Part shown: positions 53,283 to 64,000 of the stretch, in pieces
How positions within the stretch are numbered: position 1 is the first letter of the stretch
How the letters are laid out: the number at the start of each line of letters is the position of its first letter
Assembly (NCBI GenBank): GCA_039519185.1
Contig: CM076846.1
Span: 69,736,666-69,800,665, forward strand
Reading direction: 5' to 3'
DNA from: Astragalus membranaceus
Taxonomy: Eukaryota; Streptophyta; Magnoliopsida; Fabales; Fabaceae
Length of the DNA: 64,000 nt
Notes under the pieces: model-generated
Told to the model about the DNA's origin: nothing
Databases searched by the model: none
What the model saw: the letters and a program-made list of their open reading frames with translations, nothing else
Made by a program: the position numbers and the translations under genes

Positions 53283-55612
53283 AGTGGTTATGTTGTTGAC
53301 TCTTGATGATTGAGATTACCTGATTGCTGTGAAATGATGATTGATTCCCTGACCTGATACATATTGTCTTTCATATGATTCATTATATAGTTCGATATCT
53401 CACCCCTTATGTTTGAATGTTACCCCTATGTTGGTAACGTGCAGGTAACAATGAATGAAGGCTGTGTACCTTCGTTAGTTCGAGTCGGTGTCGTCGCTCT
53501 GATACGTAGCACTCGGGGGGATGAACGCATATTATTACTATTTTGTTTATGTTATTTAAGTTGTTTACTGTTGGATTTTGAGTTATGAATCTTGCATAGT
53601 TGCCACGATTGTTTAGCTGAACCATTTGAAATTCCGCTGCGTAGTTAAAAGAAGTTGACTTGTTTTGAAAGGTTGTTTTGTCGGTTCATCCGAAAGCGCT
53701 ATGTATCTGTTTTCAAAAGCGAATTAACCCGTCTATTGTTTTCACGAAGCAAATGTGGCACTCCATTGTTTGTTGTAAAAGATTTTTATGAACTCTGATA
53801 TTTTTGCATTATTTTGTCGGGTAGAAATGGGGTGTTACACATCGTCCCGCTCTTTGATCATTCTGGAGAGCGACTTCTTTGTCTCCGTAAGAGCGTCAGC
53901 AGTGGGCTTGAGAGCGCCCTCAGATTCTTGAAACTTCTTCTTTAGGGATTCCAACTCCCCCCGCAACTCTGAGATATATTCATAAGCACGATTTAGCTTA
54001 TCGGTTTTAACTAAATTATCACCCTCCAAACACAAATTTTGCGCGAGAGGAAGTTTACCTGCGGTCCGATCCGCTTTCCCTTGTTTCAGTTTTGCAATCA
54101 AGTGAGAACCAGCCTTAGCTACCTCAGCCATGAAGAGGAGAGGGTCCTGTTAAAAGCGGTCGAAATCCGCCTCAGAGATCTCATCCAAGTCCAGGTTAGG
54201 GGCCGACTTCCTCTAAACCTCCTTCACTGCCTTGGTCTTTTTGTGCGGGAGATCGATCTCAGTGCCTTTTCCACTGGTTCCAACAGCGTGATGGAGGCGA
54301 TCCCTCTTCTTCCTAGGACCAGGGGCAGCGAAAAGAACACCTGTAGTCATTTCCCCGTCGCCCGGTGAAGGAACATTGACAGTTGTAGAAGGGGCGGATT
54401 GGGATTTCCTTCCTTTCCTGGCCTTCCTGATAAGTTCTTCGTATCCCATGCTGGCCATTTCACCTACAAAAAAAAGAAGAACGGTCAGAAAAGAACTTCG
54501 AGAGCGGAATAGATAAAAATAAGAAAAATTGAGAGCCGGTCACACCAAGAGCGACTTTGAATTCGTCGTCGTTCCGTGTCCGAGTCAGTTGGTAGCACTT
54601 GATCGACTCTTCATCCATCCAGGAGGCCGTGTTCTCAAGTAAACTCAAGGTTTCCAAATCCTCCTCGCCAGTTCGACATCTGGTCCTATAAGTAACGGGG
54701 GTACGACGATAATGCGCATACGTCCACACAATAGGGAATTTGAGGCCGCTCACTCGTCCTCGAGCATCCAGAGATTCGACCGCTTTACGGGCCTTTTCTC
54801 AAACGGCCACAACCCACATGAAAGAATGCTTCCAGGGCTTTAATGAGTCAGAGTAGGGCTTGAAGATTTTGAAGTCTTGCTGACCTTTGATACTTAGATG
54901 CTCCCATCGATTCCTATTGCTCAGAGGTTCGGGCCGCCTACTTATCACGAAGATCTTGAAAAAGAGAGAGCGAGAGAAATCCCGCCCCATCACGCTCATG
55001 AGTTGCTTGATCACTTTGATAAATGACCATGTATTAGGGTGCAACTGGGACGGGGAAACTCCCAGGTAGCGAAGAACGCAGCGTTGAAAAGAGGTGAATG
55101 GTGGACGGACCCTCATATCCCGTAAAACATTAGAATACATAATAAATTTTAGAGTTGACGAAACGACAGCCACATGCTCGTCCGCCGAAGGACCTTCAAC
55201 CGCCCATACCTGACCCGGCGCACTTACCATTCCCGCATAGTACTGCAGCAACTCGTCCCCAGGATGGATTATCGAGGGTACATGTCAATCACGCCCAGCA
55301 AAACCCAAGAACAATCTTCACCTATGCCGCCTCAATCCGGTTCCTCAACTTCTTCAACATGATCGCCCCCTGCTCAGAATGGGCGGCCTCGTCACCAGAA
55401 GGCTCAATGGTATTTTCCGCTCCTCGAGAGGGCAACGGATGGGAGGACGACCGTTCAGCGGTAGTGACCGGGTCAGAAGCCCTCAAAAGAGAAGGGGGAA
55501 TGGGAGCATCGATGGAAGGAGTACTCTCGAAAGATGTGCTCGAGCTAGACAGGTCAATAGAGGATGTAGGCGGATGATCTTCAGATTCAGATTCACTCAT
55601 AAATCCACTCAT

Positions 55613-56315
55613 GACTGGGTGATCACAAATGCGATCACAAATGTCCGCACTAGAAGAAAGCTACCCTGTAAGGAGGGGGCAAGAAAGTCAGGGCCACCAA
55701 GGTCGACCCCGGGCCTGACACCCCCTCCTCACTAAACAAAAAACAAAAAAAAACAAACTGAAGAGTAGTGAATAGCTGGTTACCTGGAGTTGGAGATAGA
55801 CTGGTCGCCCTAGCAATCACGAGGACAACGCAGTCTTGAGTAGAATCCCGCCGGACTATCAAGTCGCTCACCGGGGAACACCTCGCCAGAATATCACAGG
55901 AAATCCGATCGCTCGTCGAGAAGTGCAAGTCGTCCTCAGAGCAATTAGTGAGAAGGTAAAGCATACAATGAAGAAATGGGAGCCCTATATATATATATAT
56001 ATATAAGGAGAGTAGGCAAATAGTCGAAGGGACACGACCCTCCATCTTCTGCATTAAGTGTGTTCCTTGGAAATTGAACCAACATCATTACACGCCCCTT
56101 ATTGGAAAACGTGAAACATTTTGTCCATCACATCAGGAGCCGAAATGTCATGTCAATCAGAGTTTGATTGTCACATCATCAAAGGAAGAGACGCGTCACT
56201 CAAACATAAAAAAATCATAATAAGTCGCCTCAGCACAGATGACCGCCCAGAGAATGGACCGCTATACTGGGGGCAATCGATCTCAAGCCTAAACCCGTCC
56301 CGCGGACGACTTCGG
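55613..56315 (-). other. Leader region of the element D extra ORF
   Basis: Non-coding. A TA run (55985-56003) read on the minus strand gives a TATA-like box about 370 bases before the ATG at 55612, mirroring the TATAAATA ahead of the extra ORF in element C. Confidence 0.45.
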
Positions 56316-56328
56316 CTTGGGGGGTAAC
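56316..56328 (+). promoter_or_regulatory. Polypurine tract of Tat element D
   Basis: CTTGGGGGGTAAC directly before TGTTCTGG; element C has CTTGGGGGGAAAC at the same place. Confidence 0.8.
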
Positions 56329-56739
56329 TGTTCTGGCATGGGCCTTCGGCCCAATCCAATGCAGTTCTGGCCAGAATCGGCCCATTACCGAACCGGCCCA
56401 ATCCCATAAGATCAACGGCTCAGATCTACCTTCGTCGGAGTGGCTTGATCGACGGGTGAGATCGACCACGCTGATCCAACGGACTGCACTACCCCACTAA
56501 TGTTATATAAAGAGGCACTGCTTCCACTAAACAGGGAGACAGAAATCCTAATTTATACAGTTACTCTGCTCACACTCTTATAACCACTGACTTGGGCGTC
56601 GGAGTGTCATTGCAGGTACCATCACACCCGGGGAGTATTCTGAGAACGACCAGATATCGCTCACCCATCCAATTCATACATCAGGGCTTAGGACTCGACC
56701 TCTCGTGCCCACTCCAAGGTCGAGGACATCAGTTCAACA
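56329..56739 (+). repeat. 3' LTR of Tat element D (about 411 bases)
   Basis: It starts TGTTCTGG after the polypurine tract and ends near CAGTTCAACA. TATA box TATATAAAG at 56504-56512; downstream GACTTGGGCGTCGGAGTGTC and GCAGGTACC as in the C LTR. The exact right border is less certain. Confidence 0.7.
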
Positions 56740-56980
56740 TGTGTGTCTTTTTGGTGTTTTTGTAATGTTTCCGCGTGTGGGCTCATAGTTTGGGCCAAGT
56801 GCATATTCTATTTGCACCAACAAAGTAGTGTCCAAGAGTAAGAACAATTCTTGGGTGAAAAATCAGTGTTCCTCAATGTGGGACATAGTGAGTGACTGTA
56901 AGAGTGTATGAGAAATTGTTGTTGATTCTTTAGGGATTAGGAAACACGAGAGAATTGTGTAAGGAGCGATTTGTGTTACC
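56740..56980 (+). mobile_element. LTR edge, degenerate primer site and leader of a copia element
   Basis: CACCAACA (end near 56822) followed by AGTAGTGTCCAAGAG resembles an LTR end plus a decayed TGGTATC-AGAGC primer site. The leader runs to the gag ATG at 56981. Confidence 0.4.
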
Positions 56981-57905
56981 ATGTCTACAGATACAAATCT
57001 CTCCACACAAGTGCAAAAACTTGGTGGAAAGAACTGGGATAGATGGAGCACACAAATGGAGGGAATATTTGGGTATCAATATGTTCTAGAGATAGCCATG
57101 GATGGCTATGAGGTGCCTGAGGAAAATGCCACTAAGTCAGAAAAGGCACTTTATAAAGAAAATAAAAAGAAGGACTGGAAGGGACTTTACCTCATCCACA
57201 CAGGGTATGATGAGGAAAATTTTGATAGAGTTAGAGATGCCAGAACCTCTAAGGCAGCTTGGGGAAGCTTGGACAAACGCTACAATGGTGGAGCAGTTGT
57301 CATGAAAGTCAAACTACAGGCTTTGAGGAGGCAGATTGAATCAATGCAAATGGAGTACAATGAGAAGATCTCATAATATTTACGTTGCATCACAAATGAT
57401 ATGGGCTTGAATGGGGAACGACTCACTGAAAAATGATGAACTGAAATTGTTTAAATAAGAAGGATAGGCTAGTTTTGACTTCCTCTCTGTCTAAAAATAG
57501 TACTTTCAGAATTAGTATTGGCATAACAAGGTTGATTGCCTCAATGTTGTTATACAAAATTCAGGAAGTTTACTTAGGCATAGTAGATTTGGCCATTTGA
57601 ATTTTAGAAGCTTATCTAGCTTAAGTTCTAAAGAAATGGTAAAGGATATTTCTAAGATTGTAGCACCTGATAATACATGCACTACTGGTCTAATTGGTAA
57701 ACAACCTAAATTGGCCTTTAAATCAAACTTAAAAATGAGATCTAGGGATGTTGTAAATGTTGTATTTTCTGACATTTGTCGTTAGTTTCAGGTACCTCTA
57801 TTGGAGGCAACAAATACCACTTTTGTGGATGAGTATTCAAGGAATCTATGGGTGTACCTAATCAAGGCCAAAAGTGAAGCTTTTGGAGATTTTCAAGGGG
57901 ACAGA
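56981..57905 (+). pseudogene. Copia gag fused by deletion to pre-integrase / integrase start
   Basis: ATG 56981 gives MSTDTNLSTQVQKLGGKNWD, RWSTQMEGIFGYQYVLEIAM, WGSLDKRYNGGAVVMKVKLQ and ends early at NEKIS-TAA (57374-57376): the N-terminal half of a copia gag (UBN2-type). After a gap, 57500-57780 encodes the GAG pre-integrase domain (LNVVIQNSGS, SRFGHLNFRSLSSLSSKEMV, NTCTTGLIGKQPKLAF, with Cys replaced in CTTG) and the start of integrase (VNVVFSDICR with first D, then after a stop VDEYSRNLWVYLIKAKSEAF). Zinc knuckle, protease, reverse transcriptase and 3' LTR are missing. Confidence 0.85.
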
Positions 57906-58011
57906 CCCTGTGTGAGAAAAACAATATTACACCTATTAATGTGAACTTGGTGTTATATTTTTTAATATTAATTTATTTTAAAGTTAATATTTGGTTGGTA
58001 TACTTTTAAAG

Positions 58012-59200
58012 TTTTTTTTTCGATAAGAAAAGATGTATTAAATGGGAACACTAGGGGTGCTCTAACCCAATACATAAAGAAAACAGTTTTATAATAATGT
58101 TAAACAGTCCAATGGGGTATTCCACCATTGGATTACAGAAAAAGTTACATTCTTTCCTACATTGCCAGCAAGCCAACTCCATGAGATGTGTTTTATATTA
58201 TTTGTCACTAATTCTGGACTATGCGACTTCCCTTGAAAAATTCTGCGATTCCTTTCTAGCCAAATTGACCACATTGTTGCTAACCAAATCAAATATTTGA
58301 ATTTCCTGCAATATCTTCTTGTGACAACTTGTCCATACCACAAGAAATGATCCAAACCTGTTAAAACCATGTCTGATTGCTCTCCAATCCAAACATTCAC
58401 ACCATGCCAAACTGTCCTTGAAAAAGAGCATTCGAAAAATAAATGTAAAATCGTTTCTTCTTGATCATTACACAGAGCAAAATTGATTTGGAACAATCAC
58501 ACCTCTAAGAGATAAATTTTCTCTAGTTGGAAGTTTTCCAAGTAGTAATCTCCACCCAAAACTGCGAACTTTGGATTGCACCTGTGTTTTCCACAATCCT
58601 TTCAAGCCACTAGTCAGCTCCTCTTTTAGATTATTCCCCCTGCATAACAGACATTAAATAAAAATAGCAAGATTTAACTGAAAAACAATTCCCTATATTT
58701 CGTTTCCATTTCCATCCATCGGTGACATCTTTGGATAATTGGATATCATGAAGAATTTGACTTAAGATTTCTGCATCCGCAACTTCCCCAACATTCAAGT
58801 CTCTGCTCCAAGCCAAGCGCCAACTCCACTGACCATCGTCCCACAGCCCCATCTCGCCTACAGTGGCATGTGGATTGGCAGCAATTACATACAACTCCGG
58901 AAAAACCGCACCCAACTCTGAGTTACCAACCCACTTATGATTCCAAAAGCTAACCTGATTACCATTCCCCACAACACTAATCAAATCGATGCCATGAAGA
59001 AATTCTGCTCCTGGTTTAAGTTGTCACCCAAAGTGATTAAATCTCTCCACCAAATAGAATCAGTCTTTCGCCAAACTCGACTCAGTCTGCAGGTGTGCTT
59101 AGCACAAATGTAACCATATCTATGTAGAAGGAGGGACCTCCAAACATCTCCACTTCCATTTTGCTAATAAAGAAATGTTAAAAGGCTTCCAAATTTTTGA
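58012..59200 (-). mobile_element. 5'-truncated LINE, minus strand
   Basis: A T run at 58012-58020 is its poly-A tail. The neighbouring 57990-58013 (TTGGTATACTTTTAAAGTT) also occurs at 59370-59391, so the LINE sits within an AT-rich tandem repeat. AAAGTT on both sides (58008 and 59235) may be the target duplication, but is short. Confidence 0.75.
58089..58984 (-). pseudogene. LINE reverse transcriptase C-terminus with zinc-binding (zf-RVT) domain
   Basis: The upstream block (58984-58631) reads MISVVGNGNQVSFWNHKWVG, WSWRLAWSRDLNVGEVADAE and KWKRNIGNCFSVKSCYFYLM. A broken stretch follows. The next block (58496-58089) has CNDQEETILHLFFECSFSRT with the Cys/His zinc ligands and VWHGVNVWIG, and ends IQWWNTPLDCLTLL. 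This is the usual end of ORF2 in plant LINEs lacking an RNase H. The polymerase and endonuclease domains are absent. Confidence 0.85.
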
Positions 59201-59234
59201 TGCCCAATAAATTTAATTTTTGATGCCCAATAAA

Positions 59235-59510
59235 TTTTTGCCAATAAAGTTAATTTAGTTAGTAATTTTAAAGAAAAACTACGTTACTATTTCATGTTTC
59301 AGTTACTATTGTTTTAATATTGTTATACTTTAAGGTTATTACTATATTTATTTTGTTAATTAACTATTTTTTTGGTATACTTTTAAAGTTAACTTAATTA
59401 GTAATTTTAAAGAAAAGCTTCGTTACTATTTCATGTTTCAGTTACTATTGTTCTAATATTGTTATACTTTAAGATTATTGCTATATTTATTTAGTTAATT
59501 AACTATTTCT
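59235..59510. repeat. AT-rich tandem duplication, period about 150 bases
   Basis: AAAGTTAATTTAGTTAGTAA at 59235 and AAAGTTAACTTAATTAGTAA at about 59386 start two copies with shared CGTTACTATTTCATGTTTCA. Confidence 0.75.
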
Positions 59511-60924
59511 TAACGTAAGAATTGTTGTACCGCTGAATGGAGTTTTATGATTCATTCATTTGCTTTAATTCATTTTATTGGTTTCAAAGAGTAACCAAAA
59601 TAGCAAACTATATATTGGGATTGGGTTTAGCTATTTGGGAGCAGCGAAAAAAGATTTTCTTAGCTTTATTCAGAAATACTAAAATCACCTAATAACATAT
59701 TTTGTTTCCTTGAGCATCCAAAAAGTTGTTCTTGTTACCTTGCTAGTTAACAGGTAGTGTTTCCGGGCGGGTATTAGCTTTCAGACCAACTGCATCAGAC
59801 GTAATTTACCCATGGTGGCGAAATACTCTTAAGTTCTATCTACACATGTATTTTACACTATTTTATATGTTATTTTATGGCTATATAATTTTCTTGTTCT
59901 TGGATCCTGGAGGGTTAGCTTTGAGACCAATTTTAGAGGGTAATGTAGTTTTAGGAAGGAATTAAAATACTTTCAATTAAAATCTTTTGTTTGGGTAACA
60001 ACTGAAATGAATTTTAAAAATGCTGTAATTTTAAGAAGTATTTCATTACTCTTAAAAATGATGCAATTGAAATTCCACCTAATTAGGGAGAATTTTAATT
60101 CCCACACTCACGGTCAGACTCACCCTCACGCTCGTCGTCACTCTCGCTCACGTTCATCACTCTCGCTCTTGCTCTTTCTCTCTCGCCGAAGCACCTTTCT
60201 TCGCGGCTCTCAACCCGATTCTGCGCCGAATCAACTCGCATCTTCCCTACTCATGCTCTCAACCCACTTCTGCTTCATCCTGAATTGATTTATGAATCAA
60301 TCAAAGAGACACTGAATCAATTGAGAAGGTAATTTCGATTTGTTTCATCCAGTTTATTTTCTTTCGATCAATCGATTTGGTTCTGCCCTATCGCTAAAAT
60401 GATGCATTCAATTTCTCAATCAAGTTCTGGATCAATCCATTTCTGAATCAATTTCGGAATCAATTTGAGTTTCATTGATCCCTAATTTTACACTTGTTTT
60501 TGCTGTTTGTGTTATTTGCTGTATATTGATATCTTGTTTGTATTGTTTGTATTTTCCAGCTTAATGCTCATTAGTTTATTTGTCAGTTCTATAATGCTTT
60601 TTTCACTTTCAATTTGTAGTGATTACATCTAAATAGGTTTGGTTTCATAAAAAAAAAGATTACATCTAAATAGGTGCATAAATTTTGCAATCTGTTTCTG
60701 TTCCTATTTCTGTAGTATGTTCTTAGCTTTAAATAGATTGCTTTGAATCCTTGTATGTGCAACAACTGAAATGAATTAACATATGAAACCTTTGGATATG
60801 TTTCTGTTCCTATTTCTGCATTATTTTCTCAGCTTTAAATAGATTGCTTTGATTCCTTATGTGTACTGCAGCTGAAATCAATTAATATATGAAACCTTTG
60901 TTAAGTAGCTGCTGATTTCAAGAA
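59511..60924 (+). other. 5' region of the PIF/Harbinger element
   Basis: No gene recognised. A CTC/CGT-rich stretch (60110-60200) looks like a transcribed leader. The words TTTCTGTTCCTATTTCTG and AGCTTTAAATAGATTGCTTT repeat at about 60700 and 60800. I could not locate a convincing terminal inverted repeat. Confidence 0.4.
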
Positions 60925-62061
60925 ATGGACACTAGTGTAGTTAATGCTTCAAGAAAACGTAAACAAGATGAAGAGTTGGTAGAGCTTGAGGAAACATTCG
61001 TCGTTGTTTGTGTCATTATTAGGCTGTTGTGTTTTATGGCTTGGTATCATGACACGTATCTAGTTAAAGAACCTGCTCGGAATTGGGAATTGGAAAGACG
61101 TGATTTCCTTAATCGCCTATATAGGGGAAAGGAAAGCGATTGCATTGATCAACTAATAGTTAGTAAAAGAGCATTTTCTAAGCTTTGTAGAATTTTACAA
61201 GAGAAAGGGGGGTTAGTGAGAACAAAAAATGTCCCTACAACTGAGGCCGTGGCGATGTTTTTGCATATCCTTGCTCACAACCTAAAGTATAGAGTTGTGG
61301 AGTTTAGTTATTGCAGATCTAAAGAAACAATAAGTAGGCAATTCAATAATGTCCTATGAGCTGTTATGAAAGTGAGCAAGGAATATTTGATGTTTCAAGA
61401 TTATAATTTAGAGGACTCAGAGGCATATGAATGGAGATGGTTTGAGGTAATTTTATCATTTTTTTAAGTAATTATAAGGCATTGGAATTATAAGGCATTG
61501 GAGCACTTGATGGGACACATATTCCTATAACAGTTGCTGCAGAAGATAGGCCTAGATATCGTAATAGAAAGGGTGATATAACTACGAATGTGTTAGGAGT
61601 TTGTGGTCCGGATTTAAGGTACATTTATGTGTTACCTCGATGGGAAGGGTCTGCAGGAGATTCTCGAGTATTGAGAGACGCTTTACATCGTCAAAACTGC
61701 CTTCAAGTTCCAAATGGTAATATCATGAAAATGGTGATACTTTATTTGTTTAGTGCATAGAATACAACTATATGATTTTTGTTCTTTGCTCTGGGAAAAC
61801 CATTGTAGGTAAATACTTTCTTGTGGATGCGGGGTATACAAATGGCCCGGGGTTTTTGGCACCTTATCGAGGGACTAGATATCATCTCAATGAATGGATT
61901 GGAAACACCCCTCAAAATTACAAGGAGTTGTTCAATCTTCGTCATGCAATTGCAAGGAATGTAATTGAAAGATCATTTGTTAACGACTACTTCAAGAAAA
62001 AAGAAAAGCAAGATTGGATAAATTCTAATGTATTAACTTCTTCTTTGATTTTAATATTCTA
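60925..62061 (+). pseudogene. PIF/Harbinger transposase (DDE_Tnp_4), degraded
   Basis: ATG 60925 opens MDTSVVNASRKRKQDEELVE; the N-terminal helix-turn-helix part follows (FSKLCRILQEKGGLV, TEAVAMFLHILAHNLKYRVV, then SKETISRQFNNVL). A TGA at 61358-61360 breaks it before AVMKVSKEYL. After a probable intron (from 61447 to about 61494, the phase does not fit) comes ALDGTHIPI with the first catalytic Asp, TNVLGVCGPDLRYIYVLPRW and GSAGDSRVLRDAL; a second intron (61717-61808, GT..AG) and FLVDAGYTNGPGFLAPYRG (second Asp) with AIARNVIERSF (Glu). So the DDE triad is present but the gene has a stop and a misjoined exon. It would excise and insert the element together with the Myb-like partner downstream. 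Confidence 0.85.
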
Positions 62062-62236
62062 ACAGTATGTTCTTGTTGTTGATTCAGTAGTTTCAGTTTT
62101 TCTGTTTATAATAGTTTGTTTATAATAGTTTCATTGTCATTGCAGTTTATAAGGTCATACTTTTCAACCCCTGTTTTGTTCAGTTTATAGGCATCATCAT
62201 ACTTTTCAATCCCTAATTATTGCAGTACTTAGAGAA

Positions 62237-63211
62237 ATGGAGGCATCCAAAGTTAAGAGCAAGGCAAAAGGAAAAAGAAAGATGGAAGAGGATACAAGAA
62301 GTTATTTTGCATGGAATTTGGAAATGGAACGTGCATTAGCTGACATACTTAGAGACCAAATAAGTTTGGGCAACCAGAGTGACGGAGCTTGGAAATCAGT
62401 GGCATACAACACTGCAGCTCAAGTGTTGTCTACACGTTTCAATATTCAACTTATGGGGGAGAATGTCAAAAACCGTATCAAACTTTGGCGAGGATGGTAC
62501 GGAATCGTTAGTGACATTCTTAGTCAAAGTGGATTTGATTGGGATGGCACCAAGTATATGATCACCGTTGAGAACGAAAATGCATGGAAAGAATATGTCA
62601 AGGTAGTCATATTTAATGTTAATTATTACTTAATTGATTTCATTAAATATTATTATTTATGCTATTACTAACATGTTTCTTTTTGTTTTGAAGTCACATG
62701 ATGAAGCCAAACGATTCTGATATAAGGTCATTCCGAATTGGGATGACATCGTAGACTTATGTGCCAAAGATAGAGCAATTGGAATTGGGGCAGAGAGTGC
62801 ATTGGATGCGGGATGATGTCATGAGCAAAGAAGCACATGAAGAGGAAGAAGTTCCCCATGCGAATATTATTGACTTAGAGGAACCAAGCTCCGCAACAAA
62901 AAAAAAGGGTACAAATTAATCGTGCAAAAAAGGGTAGGGATAAAGAGGGGGTAGCGAGCTCTATGAAAGAAGTCGCTGAATCATTCAAAGAGTTTGTACA
63001 ACTAACTAAAAAAGGGATGGAAGGAAATAAACGAGAAGTGGTGCAAGAAGTGATGAATGAATTGAAGGTGTTACTTGATCTTGATAATGGACTGCAACTC
63101 AAAGCAATTGCTTGGTTGACGAAAAATCCGGACGACTTAGAGATTGTTAAAGCTCTTCCACCGGGTGACAAGAAAGATTATATCTTGGCCTTCATAGATT
63201 CTACCATTTGA
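62237..63211 (+). pseudogene. PIF/Harbinger partner protein (Myb/SANT-like, Myb_DNA-bind_3), degraded
   Basis: ATG 62237 gives MEASKVKSKAKGKRKMEEDT and a trihelix-type Myb/SANT domain (YFAWNLEMERALADILRDQ, DGAWKSVAYNTAAQVLSTRF, LMGENVKNRIKLWRGWYGIV, SGFDWDGTKYMITVENENAW). An intron (about 62601-62692) follows EYVK. Exon 2 begins SHDEAKRF, then a TGA, YKVIPNWDDIVDLCAKDRAI and a frameshift near 62810. The open end (62963-63211) is a helical C-terminus MKEVAESFKEFVQLTKKGME..ALPPGDKKDYILAFIDSTI. In Harbinger elements this protein binds DNA and brings the transposase to the nucleus. Same strand and about 175 bases after the transposase. Confidence 0.8.
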
Positions 63212-64000
63212 GGTAATTCTACTAATCTGGGCTGTTTGGGAATGATTAAATGGTAATTTTTTCAAGTTTTCTTTGTCAACAGTAGTAGTGGTAAGCAACT
63301 GTTTGATTGCATGAGTGAGTAATTGGAAGACAGAAAGGGAGTCTGTAGTTATTTATTTGATAATATCCAAGTCATATGTTGTTGTTATTATGAAGGAGTG
63401 TGACTTGTGTAGTTCAATAAAAATGCATCACAACAAATCTGGTAGTGGTCTTCTATATTGCATGAGTTTTGTTTGATTGCATGAGTTCTGTTTGATTGCA
63501 TCACAACAAATCTGTTTGATTGCATGAGTTTTGTGATTTGTTTCTGTGCAGGAAGTGGTCTTCTATATTGAGCTGAAGTTAGATATAAACAAGCTGGTAG
63601 AGGTTCGTACAGAGGAAGCTAGGTGTGTGATTGGCATTGTTGTGATCTTGTTGGCAAAGCTTGAGGAAACTCATAGTTGGACCATGAAAGTATATTGTTC
63701 CGGACAACATATTTCTTGTGAAAGATTACATAGTAGATATATATAGTTTATATTTGTGTAAAAGATATTCTCCTTATGAATGATTAATGTTTGTCAACGT
63801 GAAGGATTAATAGATATCCGGTTTATATTTGTGTACATGACATTTTCAACGTGAATCATATTTGTATATCGTATATCCATTTAATACTAATTTTAGTTTT
63901 ACTATAATATTGAATATCCAGCTCAAGACAAAATAAATTTATGTTAATTTATATAATTTTTATTATGATAATTTGTTATGTATTATCATAAATAATTTAA
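63212..64000 (+). other. 3' region of the PIF/Harbinger element and window edge
   Basis: Short direct repeats of TCTGTTTGATTGCATGAGTT between about 63430 and 63530, then AT-rich sequence. No gene. The right terminus of the element may lie here or outside the window. Confidence 0.4.

Larger units (their letters stand above)
50626..53839 (+). mobile_element. Solo LTR (Tekay-like), TSD CATCG
   Basis: 3214 bases, TGTAACGCCCC to GGGGTGTTACA, flanked by CATCG at 50621-50625 and 53840-53844. Contents: leader with GGCTAGGGTTTCGTGATC and a purine-rich block, the GGCGCC minisatellite, a TGCTGT microsatellite, a 33-base tandem repeat and an end segment with GTGTACCTTCG, GTCGGTGTCGTCG. No coding domain. 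Confidence 0.75.
50244..55612 (-). pseudogene. Extra ORF of Tat element D, antisense to its LTR, interrupted by a solo LTR
   Basis: Minus-strand blocks in order: acidic N-terminus (MSGFMSESESEDHPPTSSID, 55612-55322), the core FTSFQRCVLRYLGVSPSQLH / PNTWSFIKVIKQLMSV (55251-54799), SGLKFPIVWTYAHYRR and KCYQLTRTRNDDEFKVALG (to about 54545), probable intron, a basic linker (54458-54213), a coiled coil (AYEYISELRGELESLKKKFQ, 54131-53845), then after the insertion ELSNQVKELGVEVFGLKK and the end VQYVYPDLEINPN (to 50244). It corresponds block by block to 37512-39370. Stops occur (54799, 54213). Function unknown. Confidence 0.75.

Noticed and set aside
59511..64000. Terminal inverted repeats for the PIF/Harbinger element
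   Set aside because: Words such as TTTGTTTGGG (59987) and GGGCTGTTTGGG (63229) look like Harbinger ends but do not pair as inverted repeats with a 3-bp duplication.

Overview
This window is nuclear DNA of a flowering plant, most likely a eudicot, from a gene-poor, repeat-rich region. The basis is spliced exons with GT..AG borders, tRNA-derived SINEs, plant transposon families (SIRE copia, Tat and Tekay gypsy, CACTA, PIF/Harbinger, Helitron) and a type I MADS-box relic. No bacterial, organellar or viral layout is seen. The species cannot be named from the sequence. I find no intact ordinary host gene: the only host-like pieces are a frameshifted MADS-box gene (2098-2512) and one methylesterase exon inside a DNA transposon (32353-32493).

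Layout. 1-8977: AT-rich DNA with a LINE tail, MITEs, several SINEs (two with clear target-site duplications), a Helitron terminus, a reversed LINE tail and a 1.3 kb long inverted repeat. 8978-56739: a nested retrotransposon complex. Its outer shell is probably one plus-strand Tat-type gypsy element (D): RNase H and integrase at 8978-10757, then 3' tandem repeats, an antisense extra ORF, polypurine tract and 3' LTR at 49834-56739. Inside lies a SIRE-type copia array with three LTRs and two internal regions (LTR 10996-11779; internal 11780-14687; LTR 14688-21071; internal 21072-35632; LTR 35633-49833). Both internal regions carry the same loss of most of pol. A Tekay-like gypsy element (16102-21046, TSD TTGAG) sits in the middle LTR. 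An 11.6 kb CACTA transposon (22798-34418, TSD AGA) sits in the second internal region. A minus-strand Tat derivative (C, 36048-48878) sits in the last LTR.

Element C has gag and protease, has lost reverse transcriptase to integrase, has an antisense extra ORF with its own TATA-like box, and contains a 3.6 kb tandem duplication. Two long solo LTRs interrupt C (44749-47419, TSD TCGTC) and the extra ORF of D (50626-53839, TSD CATCG).

56740-64000: an internally deleted copia gag-pol relic, a minus-strand LINE fragment, and a two-gene PIF/Harbinger element (transposase, then Myb/SANT-like protein) with several stops.

The relative order of events can be read from the nesting: D first, then the SIRE array, then Tekay-like, CACTA and C insertions, then the solo LTR inside C after its duplication. 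The most unusual signals are a set of 15 palindromic AATCGATT sites (one with a changed last base) spaced close to whole helical turns upstream of the SIRE TATA box; short GC-rich self-complementary repeats (GGCGCC pairs, GCACGGACCGTGC) in several unrelated LTRs and leaders; and a CACTA whose empty site survives as a paralogous copy 9.3 kb away.
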